From assembly GCA_017311185.1 (NCBI GenBank), contig JAESUZ010000338.1, forward strand, positions 310,001-374,000: a stretch of 64,000 nucleotides of DNA, given 5' to 3'. Made by a program: the position numbers and the translations under genes. Below the pieces are notes generated by a model that was not told the origin of the DNA, did no database searches, and saw only the letters and a program-made list of their open reading frames with translations. This document shows positions 49,968 through 61,281 of this stretch, one piece after another (position 1 is the first letter of the stretch; each line of letters opens with the position of its first letter). The DNA comes from Proteles cristata cristata. Taxonomy: Eukaryota; Chordata; Mammalia; Carnivora; Hyaenidae.

Positions 49968-50194
49968 GGGGCGCCTGGGTGGCTTAGTCGGTTAAGCGTC
50001 CGACTTTCGCTTGGGTCATGATCTCGCGGTTCGTGGGTTCGAGCCCCGCGTCGGGCTCTGTGCTGACTGCCAGCTCAGAGCCTGGAGCCTGTTTCAGTCT
50101 GTGACTCCCTCTCTCTCTGGCCCTCCCCTGCTTGCGCTGTCTCTCTCTCTCTCTCTCTCTCTCCTAGAAATAAATAAAACATTAAAAAAAATAA
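49968..50194 (+). mobile_element. Young felid CAN-SINE, CTTAG subfamily
   Basis: GGGGCGCCTGGGTGGCTTAG head, intact B box and an expanded (CT)n. Perfect target duplication AAAAACAGAAACAAA (49953-49967 and 50195-50209). Confidence 0.97.
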
Positions 50195-50209
50195 AAAAAC
50201 AGAAACAAA

Positions 50210-51583
50210 AACAAAACCCACAAAACGGGAGTTTCCATAGGTCACACTGCTATAGATCTGCTGGTTGGAAGCCAGACCCATTGCATTCTTTGTCCTCAAT
50301 TCAAGGGCATCATTATCATCAGCAAGGTCTTCCTCAACTGTCCCTATCTGTATCAGTAAGAAAGGATTATGAATTTATATTTCACATTTAAGGTCGGAAT
50401 TTATACTCTTAGTTATTTGCACTGTTTAAGGTGTTTGCAGAGCCTACCAGAGGATAGATAAGTAAGTCTTTACCGACTTTGATCCTGGCCTACATGAGGC
50501 TTCACCTCTCAAGCACTGGGAAATCTGAATTGATAATCTGTCTATAGCCTCTCTTGAACAATGGCAATTTGGCCAGAGGAGCCCCTATCTGTTCTTAGCA
50601 GCACTACGGTGATGACCCCACAGCCTTAACTAAAAGCATTTTTTGCTTTTTAGCCAAATGATCCAAGCATTATTGAGGACAAGTTGATTCTCCCTACATT
50701 AGCCTAAGAATTATGCTGTATTTTTTTTTTCTAAGAAACTAACTTTGGCTGAATTTTAACCAGGTGTTCCAAGACATTCTCTTGAAAGCCTTAAATATTC
50801 TATTACACTTTCATTTATTAGCAAAACTCTTAAGAAGGTCCTGACATTCTGTACATTGACAAATTTCAGGGCAGCCAAAAAAAGAAAAAAAAAATTAACA
50901 CCTGTAAGAATTTTTGTCAGAATTCCCGATGACAAAGTATCACATGAAAAATCATGACTCAGAGTTGAGGCTTCCTTTTTTACCAAATACCCCAAATCAG
51001 ATAAGCTTTCAAGCTTATAATGGTTTTCCACTCACTGCAGAGGACACTACGAGATTTTTCTTTCAAATGTTGTTTTCATCAGTAAAGTAACATTTCAATA
51101 TTTTTAAAAGCCCACGATCCTCGATGTTTTCAAAATAGGCTTGTCCCAAATTAGTTTTCATTGATTGTAACACTATGCACACAACCAATAGATGTTATTA
51201 GTTCTTTCATTTATTTGTTGAAAGAAAATTATGCAGCTTTCATTCTCTTTGATATTCAAAATATTAAATGAAATGTCATTGATCTGGGATGAATGGTATA
51301 GCTTAAAGAAAGCTTCCCCCCACCCCCTAACTTTCTTTATCTGTTTCATCCCTGGAGTCAGGAAGCTAAATTATTTCCAGGGCAACAAGACACCAAGATA
51401 TCTCAAATTGCTTTTGATTTAAAAAAAAAAAAAAAAGTTAATGCAATAACCAACTTTGCATAATACGTAACGATATGTATTTTGTTTTGGAAAATCCACA
51501 TATGAAAACAATAAGGTTCTAATCATTGTAGATCAGGTCTTCTTCTCAATCGAAAGTATATACCTTTCAATGCACTTTTTAAT
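50210..51583. other. Unique AT-rich DNA, nothing seen
   Basis: Contains an A16 run near 51421-51436. No gene or family is recognised. Confidence 0.5.
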
Positions 51584-51985
51584 TAAACTTTTTTGGTTTT
51601 GAGATAATTAAAGATTCACACGGATTTATATGAAATAATACAGAGGTATCCTATGTACCTTTACCCTGTTTTCCCCAATGGTAACATTTCGCAAAACTAT
51701 AGTACTATTATCACAACCGGGACATTAACACTGATACAGTTAAAATACGGAAGACACAGGACAGTTTCACAACAAGGATCCCTGATGTTGCCTCTTATTA
51801 TAAAACCCCACCCCTCATTCCTGAGATCTGGCGATCACAGGTTTGTTCTCCGTTTCTATAATTTTGTCAAGTCAAAAAGTTAGTTACATAATGGAATCAC
51901 ATAGTATGTAACTATTTGAAATCATTTTTTTCATCTAGTGAAATCCCTGCAAATTCAGCCAAGTTTTTGTGTTATAATATTTTTT
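51584..51985 (+). mobile_element. L1 3' UTR fragment (older L1)
   Basis: GAGATAATTAAAGATTCACA, CAATGGTAACATTTCGCAAA ACTATAGTACTATTATCAC and GTTACATAATGGAATCACAT follow the consensus order of an old mammalian L1 3' UTR. Confidence 0.75.
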
Positions 51986-52059
51986 TGTTTTAATATTGCC
52001 TGCTCACCAAAATAGTAAGTAGTAATGGAAACTGCAGCCATACCCACAAATATACCTGC

Positions 52060-52230
52060 TAGGTTATGTTCTACATGCTTTTTACAGATTATAATATCCA
52101 ATTATCATGGGGACACTGTGTGGTATTGTAACTTTGTCCATTGATTGATGAACACACTAAAGCTTAGGGAAATTAAATCCCTTATCCATAGCTATACAGA
52201 TTTTAAGTGTTTAGGTTGAGAGTTAAAGCA
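52060..52230 (-). mobile_element. MIR-like fragment, minus strand
   Basis: GATGAACACACTAAAGCTTAG GGAAATTAAATCCCTTATCC is a degraded reverse MIR core. Confidence 0.55.
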
Positions 52231-52409
52231 TGTCATTGTTTTCGGAGCCACAACTAAACTGTGTGCCAGGTTCCAAACCTGTATTTGAAATGGTTTATTG
52301 ACTATATCAATGTTCCTAGGTACTTAAAACTAAAAACAACATAGGAAATACAGTTTCCTAAAAACCTGTTCTTCTTACTAAATTCCTTAATGGCACACAA
52401 TCCTCTTAG

Positions 52410-52960
52410 TCATCTTACCAAGAATCGTGGGTTTTATTTTAAACTCCTACGTCTGTCTCAAGTCCCACACCTGAGCAATCCATCATTCCAACCGATTTTA
52501 CCTGCTAAATATGCATTCCACGTTCTAGTGCTCTCCATGTATAATCCTTGTTTCTTGTTCAAGATTCTCATCACTTCTCCACTGGAATATTGCCAGGCTT
52601 CCTAAGGATTTCTTCCTCGAGCCAATCTTTCTTAGACCATGGTCAATGTCTAATTTTGTTGAAAGACTTACCTGACACTGTGGTTACCCACAGGATTCAG
52701 TCAAACTCTTTGCACTGCACACATCTCTAAGTCCGCCCAATCTCTTTCAGACTCTGTGTTCTAACTATTTTGAAGTGCTTGCATTTTCCAGAAAGAGCTT
52801 TTTTTTTTTCCCCCCTCAGCCTCAGTTTTGCAGTCCCTGGTCCTTCCAAGCTTAGTGAAATGCCATCTCCTGCGGAAAGCTTTTTCTGACCACAGACCGC
52901 TCTCATTAACCCTCACCCCCACAGCGCTCCTTTTCCGTCCAAGAATTCTTTCATCTTGGA
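52410..52960 (-). mobile_element. L2 (LINE2) fragment, minus strand
   Basis: The reverse L2 3' region is recognisable from TTATTTTAAACTCCTACGTC, CACCTGAGCAATCCATCATT and, at the end, GAAATGCCATCTCCTGCGGA AAGCTTTTTCTGACCAC. Confidence 0.7.
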
Positions 52961-53009
52961 GAGGTGGCATGAGCTCTGAAGCCATATATTCTTGCCCTAA
53001 GAACCCATT

Positions 53010-53165
53010 TTCTATGTGTGAGATCTCAAAGACTGAACTTAAATCAGCTGATTTCCAGATTTCCCATCTATAAAATGATTACACTCACAGCTACATCGAC
53101 ATGCTGTGGTGAGGATCCCATTGATATAAATAGTCCCTGACACAGTATGAGTCCCGAAATGCTAG
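53010..53165 (+). mobile_element. MIR, 3' part
   Basis: TTTCCCATCTATAAAATGAT, then GTGGTGAGGATCCCATTGAT and TCCCTGACACAGTATGAGT, in MIR order. Confidence 0.65.
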
Positions 53166-53237
53166 ATATAACTTTAGTTTCTTAACAAACTGGGGTGTTC
53201 ATTTTATACCTCCCCACGACGATGGTCATAACTTCTT

Positions 53238-53444
53238 TTTTTTCAATGTTTTATTTATTTCTGGGGGGGGCAGAGTGAGCAGGGGAGGGTCAGAGAGAGA
53301 GGGAAACACAGAATTTGAAGCAGGCTCCAGGCTCTAAGCTAGCTGTCAGCACAGAGCCCAACGTAGGGCTCGAACTCACAAACCGTGAGATCATGACCTG
53401 AGCCGAAGTAGGATGCTTAACCAACTGAGCCACCCAGGCACCCC
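53238..53444 (-). mobile_element. Felid CAN-SINE, minus strand
   Basis: In reverse: GGGGTGCCTGGGTGGCTCAG, then CTTCGGCTCAGGTCATGATC. A G8 run at about 53263-53270 replaces part of the usual GAGAGA. Perfect 15-bp target duplication TGGTCATAACTTCTT (53223-53237 and 53445-53459). Confidence 0.95.
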
Positions 53445-53459
53445 TGGTCATAACTTCTT

Positions 53460-54194
53460 ATTCCTCTCTTCAATTATCCAGTTCATTGCATAATAAGTAT
53501 TTACTGATTTTTGGATGCCAAAATGGTGTTTTAATATGAATGACTTTGAGTTTCAGATAGTGATAAATACACATTTATAATATAGATCTATCATTATCAA
53601 AAACGTTAATGTATTCTATTTATTTTGGGTTTTTTTAACATTACATATATTTATTTACAAAATGCTACCATTTGAAATATAAAATTTTTTAGCCATAATT
53701 GATGCACAGAAGCTGGCCAAACTAAGGATTTGCCCCAAGCAGAGAGAAATACTACAGTGGAACAGGTACAAGACCAAAGGGCAGAACTAGGTGCATCTGT
53801 GAAGAAAGCCAGAACGTGAAGAAAGCCAGCGAGGCAGAAGACTGAATCTCGGGGAGCTGTGGCCAGGCTGGCGGAAGTCTGGAGGTGCTGGGCTGGAGGA
53901 GGACTCCAGGTTTAGTTAAAGAGCAGCTGGAGTCCTAGAAGGACCAGAGATGGACATCAGCTGTTTCATTCTTCTGTGGAGAATGTGCTGGAAAAACAGT
54001 ATGGGCGAAAACAGGAGGCAAGATGCCGTGACAGCGGTGGCCGGGAGAAATACTGTGGAAATGACACACCCCTAACGAGCACACACAGCTTTTTCTTTTT
54101 TTTTTTTTTTTTCCTTCATCCCATTGGACTCAACTTGCTCTATTTTTTCCCCACAATATTAAAATTTCTCTTCATGACTTAACCTGTCAATCCA
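53460..54194. other. Unique DNA with a small tandem duplication
   Basis: GTGAAGAAAGCCAG occurs at 53799-53812 and 53816-53829. A T-run lies near 54090-54113. No gene is recognised. Confidence 0.5.
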
Positions 54195-54490
54195 AGTTTA
54201 GTGAGTGCCTATTCTGTGCCAGGCATTGTTTCAGGTACTAAAGACATAGCAAACTGAAGAGATAAAAGCAAGTCATTTTATGAAACTTTCATTCCAGGGG
54301 GCGCTCAGGACTGGGGAGACAGAGAACCAAATAAATGAATGAGATACATGACATGTTTGAGGCTAACGCATTCCAACAAAGGACAGGAAATGCCACAATG
54401 GCTGAAGTCTGAACAGGGAAGTCCTCGCTGAGAAGGTGACCTCTGAATCAGGACTTGACTGGAGGTAGAAAACAGGTCACTAAGATATCT
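54195..54490 (+). mobile_element. L2 (LINE2) fragment
   Basis: AGTGAGTGCCTATTCTGTGC CAGGCATTGTTTCAGGTACT, then CTGGGGAGACAGAGAACCAA and CTGAGAAGGTGACCTCTGAA, in L2 order. Confidence 0.8.
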
Positions 54491-54884
54491 TGAGGGAGAA
54501 CATGACAGATATTAGTCTGGGTTTCTATACCTGATTTTCCAGGGTAATCATCTGAGTTCTCCTGATAGTCCCTGAACTTGCCATCCTACCTGTGCCTAGA
54601 AGGCTTATAGCAAGGAAATGGGAAGCCCCAGTTCATACTTCAAAACATTCCCAACTGATATTTAATCTCTTGAACCAACACTTGTGTTCTTTCAAATCCA
54701 TCCTGCCTTTCTATCACTTTAAGAATAAGCTGTAAGTAATACAATGTCAGTAGTGCAATTATGAGTTATATTTGGACTCCTTTTGAAATACTATAATGTA
54801 ATCTTCCATCTTCAAAGACCTTTAGCAAAGCAACTTATATACAAAAAAGCCTAATGTGTGTTCCATGTCTGGATTCTTAGAGAT
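54491..54884. other. Unique AT-rich DNA, nothing seen
   Basis: No recognised repeat or gene. Confidence 0.5.
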
Positions 54885-55125
54885 TAGAGAGGGAGACAAA
54901 CCTTAAAAGACTCTTAAATACAGAGAACAAACTGAGGGCTGCTGGCGGGGTGTTGGGTGGGGGGATGTGTTAAATGGGCAAGGGGCCTTAAGAAGGATAC
55001 TTGTTGGGATGAGCACTGCGTGTTATGTGTAAGTGAAGAATCATTAAATTCTACTGCTGAAATCACTATTACACTAGATGTTTACTAACTTGGATTTAAA
55101 TTTTTAAAGTGAAAATTAAAACAAG
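54885..55125 (+). mobile_element. 5'-truncated carnivore L1, 3' UTR
   Basis: ACTCTTAAATACAGAGAACA AACTGAGGGCTGCTGGCGGG, GATGAGCACTGCGTGTTATG TGTAAGTGAAGAATCATTAA and ACTAACTTGGATTTAAATTT are the carnivore-lineage L1 3' end. No ORF2 sequence remains. Confidence 0.85.
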
Positions 55126-55519
55126 GAACACTTTGAGAGGTCAGTGGCACCACACATGTGAAGGTAGATAAAACCAAGAGAGAACAACCATCTAGAACCC
55201 ACCCCATAAGCAGGTCCTCTCTCTCTGGCCATTTATCCACTGTCTGCTTTCTTTGCTAATTCTGGCTATTGCTTTACAGGGTACTGGTTAGGTGTCACTG
55301 AGAATTATGGTTTCTGCCTCGTATCTGGATTATTAAAACAATTTCCAGAATCTCCAGCCTTGTGCTTGCATGGTTCCCGAACAAAGAAGACCCCTATAGA
55401 TCTCTATCGATCTCTTCTGCTCTTGGTGTATTGATGTTACCATTGGTGGTTTGCATCATTAATGCCTTTAGATAAGTTATTTACACAGTGGCTTTTAGAC
55501 AAGTTATTGAGAAATATCT
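55126..55519. other. Unique DNA, nothing seen
   Basis: No recognised repeat or gene. Confidence 0.5.
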
Positions 55520-56002
55520 TGTGATGAATAATTTTATGTGTCAATTTAACTGGGCTAAAGGATGCTCAGATAGCTGGTAAAATGTTGCTTTGGGATGTGT
55601 CTGGAAAGGTGTGTCTTGAGCAGATTAGAATTTGATTCAGTAGATTGGGTAAAGAGACCTACCCTAACTAATGTGGGTGGGCAACCTTCAATCTCCTGAG
55701 AGTCCCAACAGAACAAAACAGCAGAGGAAAGACAAAGTCTCTCTCTTTAGAACAGCTGGGTTGTCCACTTGTCCTCCCCTATGATGCTGGAGCTCCTCAT
55801 TCTTGGGTTTTCAGACTCTGGGAGTTTTATCAGTGGTTCTCTGATCCTCATTATAGCACAGGTTTTCCTGGTTCACAACCTTGCTGATAGTGGATCATGA
55901 GACTTTTCGGCATCCATAATTATATGAGCCAATTCCTATAATAAATCTCTTCTCACATATGTCTAATTGATTCTGCTGCCCTAAAGAACCAAAACTAAAA
56001 CA
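55520..56002 (+). mobile_element. Ancient solo LTR-like element (probably ERVL-related)
   Basis: It starts TGTGATGAATAATTTTATGT GTCAATTTAACTGGGC and ends ACTAAAACA, so it has TG...CA termini over 483 bp. GGGATGTGTCTGGAAAGGTG, ACTAATGTGGGTGGGCAAC and TATGAGCCAATTCCTATAAT AAATCTCTT (containing AATAAA) match a common mammalian repeat class. TATCT before and AATCT after may be a diverged 5-bp target duplication. I am confident it is a known dispersed repeat, less so about its family or LTR status. Confidence 0.6.
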
Positions 56003-56162
56003 AATCTTTGCTGTATAGAATCTTATTTTAGAGGCATCCAAATAGTGATGTTACTTGCACAGTAATATTTCATCAAGTTTGTAAAAGTGTAATTTCAGGT
56101 TTTTTTTAATACAGATCTTGTGTTTTCTGGGAACCTCAGGTCTGATAGTTCAGGAAATACAA

Positions 56163-56874
56163 CAGCGGCCCCTTATCTCCATCGGATTCCTTCCCAGGCT
56201 CCCAGTAGATGCCTGAAACTGAGGAGAGTACCTAATTCTATGTATACTACGTTGTTACCTCTATGTACATATCTACAATAAAGGTTAATCCATCAGTTAC
56301 GCACAGTAAAGGATTAATAACAGTAGCTAGTAATAAAACAATTATAACAATATACTGTAATAAAAATACTATATGTTGTAACAAAAGTTATGAGAATGTG
56401 GCCTCTCTTTCAAAACCTTATTATCCAGGGGGCGCCTGGGTGGCTCAGGTCAGTTAAACGTCTAACTTTGGCTCAGGTCATGATCTCACGGTTCGTAGGT
56501 TCAAGCCTCGCGTCGGGCTCTGTGCTGACAGCTCAGAGCCTGGAGCCTGTTTCAGATTCTGTGTCCTCCTCTCTCTCTGACCCTCCCCCGCTCATGCTAT
56601 CTCTCTCTCAGAAATAAATAAAACATTAAAATTTAAAAAAAAAAAAAAAACCCTTAGTATCCAGTTCTCACCCTTGTCTTATGATGAAGGGAGATGATAA
56701 AATGTCTGTGTGACGAGATGAAGTGAAATGAATGATATAGACATTATCAGGAAGTATCAGGTTACTAGTGACCTGACAATTTCTTAGAAGGAGGGTCACC
56801 TGCTCCCAGATCGCAGTAGACTCCAGGTAAAGGACACCATGAAAAGTGAAAACAGGGTGAAGGGAGGGGGACTG
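56163..56874 (+). mobile_element. Tigger-like (TcMar) non-autonomous DNA transposon, split by a SINE
   Basis: The left end CAGCGGCCCCTTATCTCC, GGCTCCCAGTAGATGCCTGA AACTGAGGAGAGTACC, ATATACTGTAATAAAAATAC and, right of the SINE, CACCCTTGTCTTATGATGAA GGGAGATGATAAAATG, and a right end AGGGAGGGGGACTG roughly inverse to the left, fit a common pogo/Tigger-family element. Without the SINE and its duplication it is about 475 bp. There is no transposase frame. Confidence 0.78.
56429..56648 (+). mobile_element. Felid CAN-SINE inserted in the Tigger-like element
   Basis: GGGGCGCCTGGGTGGCTCAG (one base late) head, ACTTTGGCTCAGG and a long A-tail. Target duplication of about 15 bp, slightly diverged (ACCTTATTATCCAG against CCCTTAGTATCCAG). 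Confidence 0.95.
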
Positions 56875-58454
56875 TACTGTAAATATAACTGCCAGGGGCC
56901 ACGCTGCACTGAGAATTCTGCCTTTCAAGGAAAACCAAAACTTCCTCTCTGAGCCAACTTCATTCTGCCTGGGGCTTTATTCCTGCCAGAGGCTTTATCC
57001 TATGACAAATAAATCAAACTTCATGCAAATGATTGTCTAGTTGGCCCATCCTACTTCTGTATTAGACGTTTCCACATGTAACACAATTTAATATAGACTC
57101 AGACTGAAGTCCCTGTTGCATATAAATGGTGCATAAAAAATGTATAACCCAGTATTTGTTTTGTGCACCAAATAAAAATTCTGGATATGCGATATCTGCA
57201 ATTTATACAGAGGATTATTATCGATATTAACAATGACAAACAGCACTGTCTGGTTTCTCCATTTTATGTTTACGTCTTGCTCAAGGGTAAGTTCTTAGAA
57301 GTCAGGACCAAGGAAATCACGTGCCTGGGCTGATCTATTGTAGTGCAGGCACAGGCTTCTAAAGGCTCTTCTCACTCTCCGCCATGGACCAGCCATGCAT
57401 CCTCAGCCTTCTAACTGAGCTTTGATCACCCCCAGCTTCTGTTGCAGCAGTCTGCCTCATACATCTGCCACTTCCATCTTCTTCGCTGGGTCCCTGAACA
57501 TATCACACACTCAATAAAGGGTCACTCACTGAAAAACCTATTACTTGAAATAGATAAAAGATGAGGTAATTCAATTATAAAGGGAGCCCTTAGTAATGAA
57601 CGTGGGACCTACTCTGTGCCACAGCTGTCAGCCTTCCAGCCTTAGCCATGGTGCGTGGATTTTATTGTAGAGCCTCTTTATTTTATCATGTCCTCCAGAT
57701 ATTATAAAATGCCAGTGTGGTTTTTATTGTAGGATGATGTGAGAAAAATGAAATAAAATGTCACTAATTTCTACTTCATTAAATTTGGGATTTGTGATCC
57801 TCTAACATGCCCCAGCCTAAAAGCTACCTTTAATACTATGATAAACAAATGAGTAGTTTAGAGTCTATAACAGGAGAAATGGTAAAACCTCAGAGAAAAA
57901 GCATGTGGCTATAGGGCAGCGGATGGTACTAATTATAAATAAAATAAGGTTGAGGGCCTCTACTTTGAAGCATGCTCTGTTTAACAGCTGAAACTAAAAC
58001 CAAATTCAAAAACCCATGCATTTTTTAAAAATTAGACTTCATTTAATCATAGCGGATATTTCATTTATTCCTAATAGTCTTTTATATAATCGTAAAAATG
58101 ATGAACTGGACAGGACATTACAAGCAGCACTATATTGCAAACCCTCATTTGGTAGCCGTGAAAAGTGAGCCCAACTGAGGTGATTTGCTAGCAGCCTCAA
58201 TGTGATGCGTTCCATTGCAATCTCGACCTGATCTTCTTTGACGTACTGCTGTCCTACGATACTTCTGTCATCATTCTTTTTCCAACGAAAACACATCATT
58301 GAAGTTGTAGGATAACCACAGCACTTTTCTTAGAAAGTAACTGTTTAGCTTCATAAAACTATAAGATAAAAGGAGACTGACAGGTCATCTGTAAATCGTA
58401 TCAGTCCCTAAAACTAAATAATCTACCTTCTCCGGACTCCCAGGATAATTTTTA
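56875..58454. other. Unique DNA, no gene called
   Basis: A weak L2/MIR-like end may lie near 57500-57525 (CACACTCAATAAAGGG). The 86-codon minus-strand frame at 58039-58299 is CpG-bearing and is discussed as a finding. Confidence 0.45.
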
Positions 58455-58670
58455 TTTACGTATTTATTTTTATAGCATTTTATAGTTTATTTTTGAATAG
58501 AGACAGAGTACATGAGTGAGGCAGCAGCAGAGAGAGAGGAAAACAGAAGATCTGAAAAGGGTTCCATGCTGACAGCAGAGAGCCCAATGCGGGGCTCAAA
58601 CTCATGGAACCATCAGATCATGACCTGAACCGAAGCCAACACTTAACTGACTGAGCCACACAGGTGCCCC
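58455..58670 (-). mobile_element. Felid CAN-SINE, old, minus strand
   Basis: In reverse: GGGGCACCTGTGTGGCTCAG head, then CTTCGGTTCAGGTCATGATC. The CT middle is degraded. Confidence 0.9.
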
Positions 58671-61076
58671 GCAGGACAATGTTTTATAACTTCCTTATGG
58701 AATTTTCACTTTCTATCTATCTACCATATACGGCAGATACAGGGCTATGTTATATATCTTGTAAAAGACTATCAGTACTAGGAAGGCAAGGAGTTCCATT
58801 AAATAATCATTAAATGCTTTTAGAAAATGATGCAAAGATCATGAAGTCCTTTTTTTAATGGATAAATCTAGCTAAAAAAAACACTAGAACTCAAATATAA
58901 AATATCTTAAGGAATCTAAGAAAAAGAGTTATTTCCCCCTATTGTGAACTGTTCACATTATCTTAAATTGATCTTCTGAATTCAAAAGAACTGTGAATAA
59001 TCTATCTAGTGTGTAGTAATGGGAAATCAATGTTTTGCTTTAGTTTTTCTTTTAATCTTTGTGTTATTATATCATCATGTACCTATATATCCCAATGATA
59101 TCTCCAGGGGAAATATCAATGAACTTTTCAGTCCTAAAGTTAAATACTCTGATTGATTTAAGCTTATCTTCTATTCATAATAAAGCCAAAGCCTGTAAAC
59201 ATATATATCCTAGAGAGTTAAGTGAAATACTTTTGTCCTTAATTGTGGCTAGTTTTCAATAGATGATATTATTTAAATCTAAGATGAGAGAAAATTACTT
59301 AAAGTCAAGATGAAAAGGAAATGTTTTAAAGTTTTAAAAATTATATTTGGTAAAAGTTCTGCAAACTAATTTAACTTTGAGTTCTCTGAAACATCACTAA
59401 CAGAATTTTCTGTACATTTGGCAGATCGGCTGTAGTTAAAATGAAATATTTACTCACGGGTAGGTATTATTGAATTTTTAAAAGATTCTAAAAAAATTTA
59501 AAATCTGGTGTTTATAGCTTTTATCAAATTACTCCAACAATTACTAAGTTTAGAAATGATATTTTTCGCTTGTAGGAGAAAATCTTTCGAAACACTGAAC
59601 TTCTTTTACTCCTTTGTATTGAATCATTCCCTGAATACAGGCTATGGGTTGGTGCAAAACACATTTATTATCTTGAAAAACCAAAGTCAAACAGATCAAG
59701 GACCTATGAAATCAGGATCTATTGACTGAAGTAGAGTTAAATATAAGCCACTTCTGTTAAATTTTTATTTTGAAGCTCTCAATGTATTGGCACCAGTGAG
59801 AGAGTTGGAACGTCCCACTCTGTGGCTATGGAAACTATCGAAAGGACATCGGGCTCGAGCCTGTGGGTGGGCAGAAAACGAGTGGGGGCTACCCCATCTC
59901 TCATTTACTCTCAGGGCATCGGTGAGTTTCTGGAGAAGGAAAAACTGCTTTATTGAGCTGCCTCCAGACATGAGTCAAAGTACCACATCTGCCGCCAGAG
60001 ATTTGCTGGAGAGTCGCTCTCTTGGTCCTTCAGGAGGAAGGACAATGGAGAGGATGGCCTCCCTGCTTCATCTTCTCTTTAGTTCCTTTACCCGTCTATT
60101 AATGTGAACACATGCTTAGTGATCTTTCTCGCCATCTAATTCTTTTTGACATTCCACGTCTTTCATTTGTTTATCTGCCCTACCATTTAGTGCCTTTGTC
60201 CACCCACTCTTCAGCCTTCTATCTCCTTCACTTTCTTAAGTCCTAAGAAAAGGGTCACAATTCATGCAAGCAACATTTCCCACTTTCTCCATCAAAAGGG
60301 CTGTCATTGGACCACGAGAAAGTGGAATAATTGCAAGAAATCAGGAGAACGAGGAAAATATTTGTATAATAAGCATAAACTTATGTAACCAGTTGACTTG
60401 AAAAGATCTATTAAATTTATCTTTTTCTCTCTTCGGTGGAAAGTACTAGAGGCTAAATGTTGCTCAGGAGGAAATGGAAAACCTATTTAAAAAATCCACG
60501 GTCCCAGCTAGAAAGGGTGGGCCAATTCTCACACTTGTCCCTGCGTTTCAGTGTTAGAGAAAATTGTTAACAAGGAGGGACATTATACAAGACCAAGTAA
60601 GAACAATATAGACACTGAGGTAATAATGATAGTAATAAATAATAACAATAGTTAGTATATAGAAAATATGATTGACTACTGTACACAGTTGGGTTCTATG
60701 TTTAGAGGGGAAACTATCATTTAGAAATGAAAAGTATTTCACCCAAGTTTGCTAGGTCACACTGGTAGCATGGGGAAAACAGTGTGTATTTTCAAGGAAT
60801 TGAAATGGGAATGCAGGTCATCTTTCTGCAAAGCGCTCTAGGCTAAGAGTAATTTGAGGGGAAGCAAAATGTTCTTCCTGAAATACTGGAGAACCACTTC
60901 CAGTGTATGAGACCCACACACTGTTGGCTGGAGCACACCTTAGGGAAGCACCTAGAATCTGAATGGGTAGCTCTGTGGCCAGCAAGCCCATGACGTCATG
61001 AGCCAGGTCTGCTGACTCACTGGTGAATTCCAGTTATACATGTTCCACATGCTGCAGGGTACCTAGAATGTTCCCA
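58671..61076. other. Unique DNA, no gene called
   Basis: 59780-60080 has raised GC and CpG with open frames on both strands (106 codons plus, 68 codons minus). No family is recognised. Confidence 0.45.
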
Positions 61077-61089
61077 ACAAATCTAAACA

Positions 61090-61244
61090 GGGGCAGCTGG
61101 GTGGCTCAGATGGTTAGGCGTCCAACTTCGGCTCAGGTCATGATCTCAAGGTTCATGGGTTTGAGTCCTGTGTCAGGTTGTGTGTTGGAGCCTTAGCCTG
61201 CTGTGAGTTCTGTGTCTCCCTCTCTCTCTGCCTCTCCCCTGTCT

Positions 61245-61281
<37 letters not shown>

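Noticed and set aside
49968..50045. tRNA gene (A and B boxes, cloverleaf-like head)
   Set aside because: These are SINE heads derived from tRNA. They are followed by the SINE body and A-tail and repeated about 40 times; not functional tRNA genes.
40722..50194. CRISPR-like array of similar repeats
   Set aside because: The repeats are full SINEs of about 210-240 bp in both orientations, each with its own target duplication, in a mammalian genome.
50011..50391. 126-codon open frame, and many similar 60-114-codon frames
   Set aside because: They begin inside felid SINEs and read through the CT middle (repeated ...SLSLSP-like residues); shadows of the repeat, not genes.
51420..51436. A16 run as a retroposon tail
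   Set aside because: No matching duplication upstream and no recognisable retroposon body.
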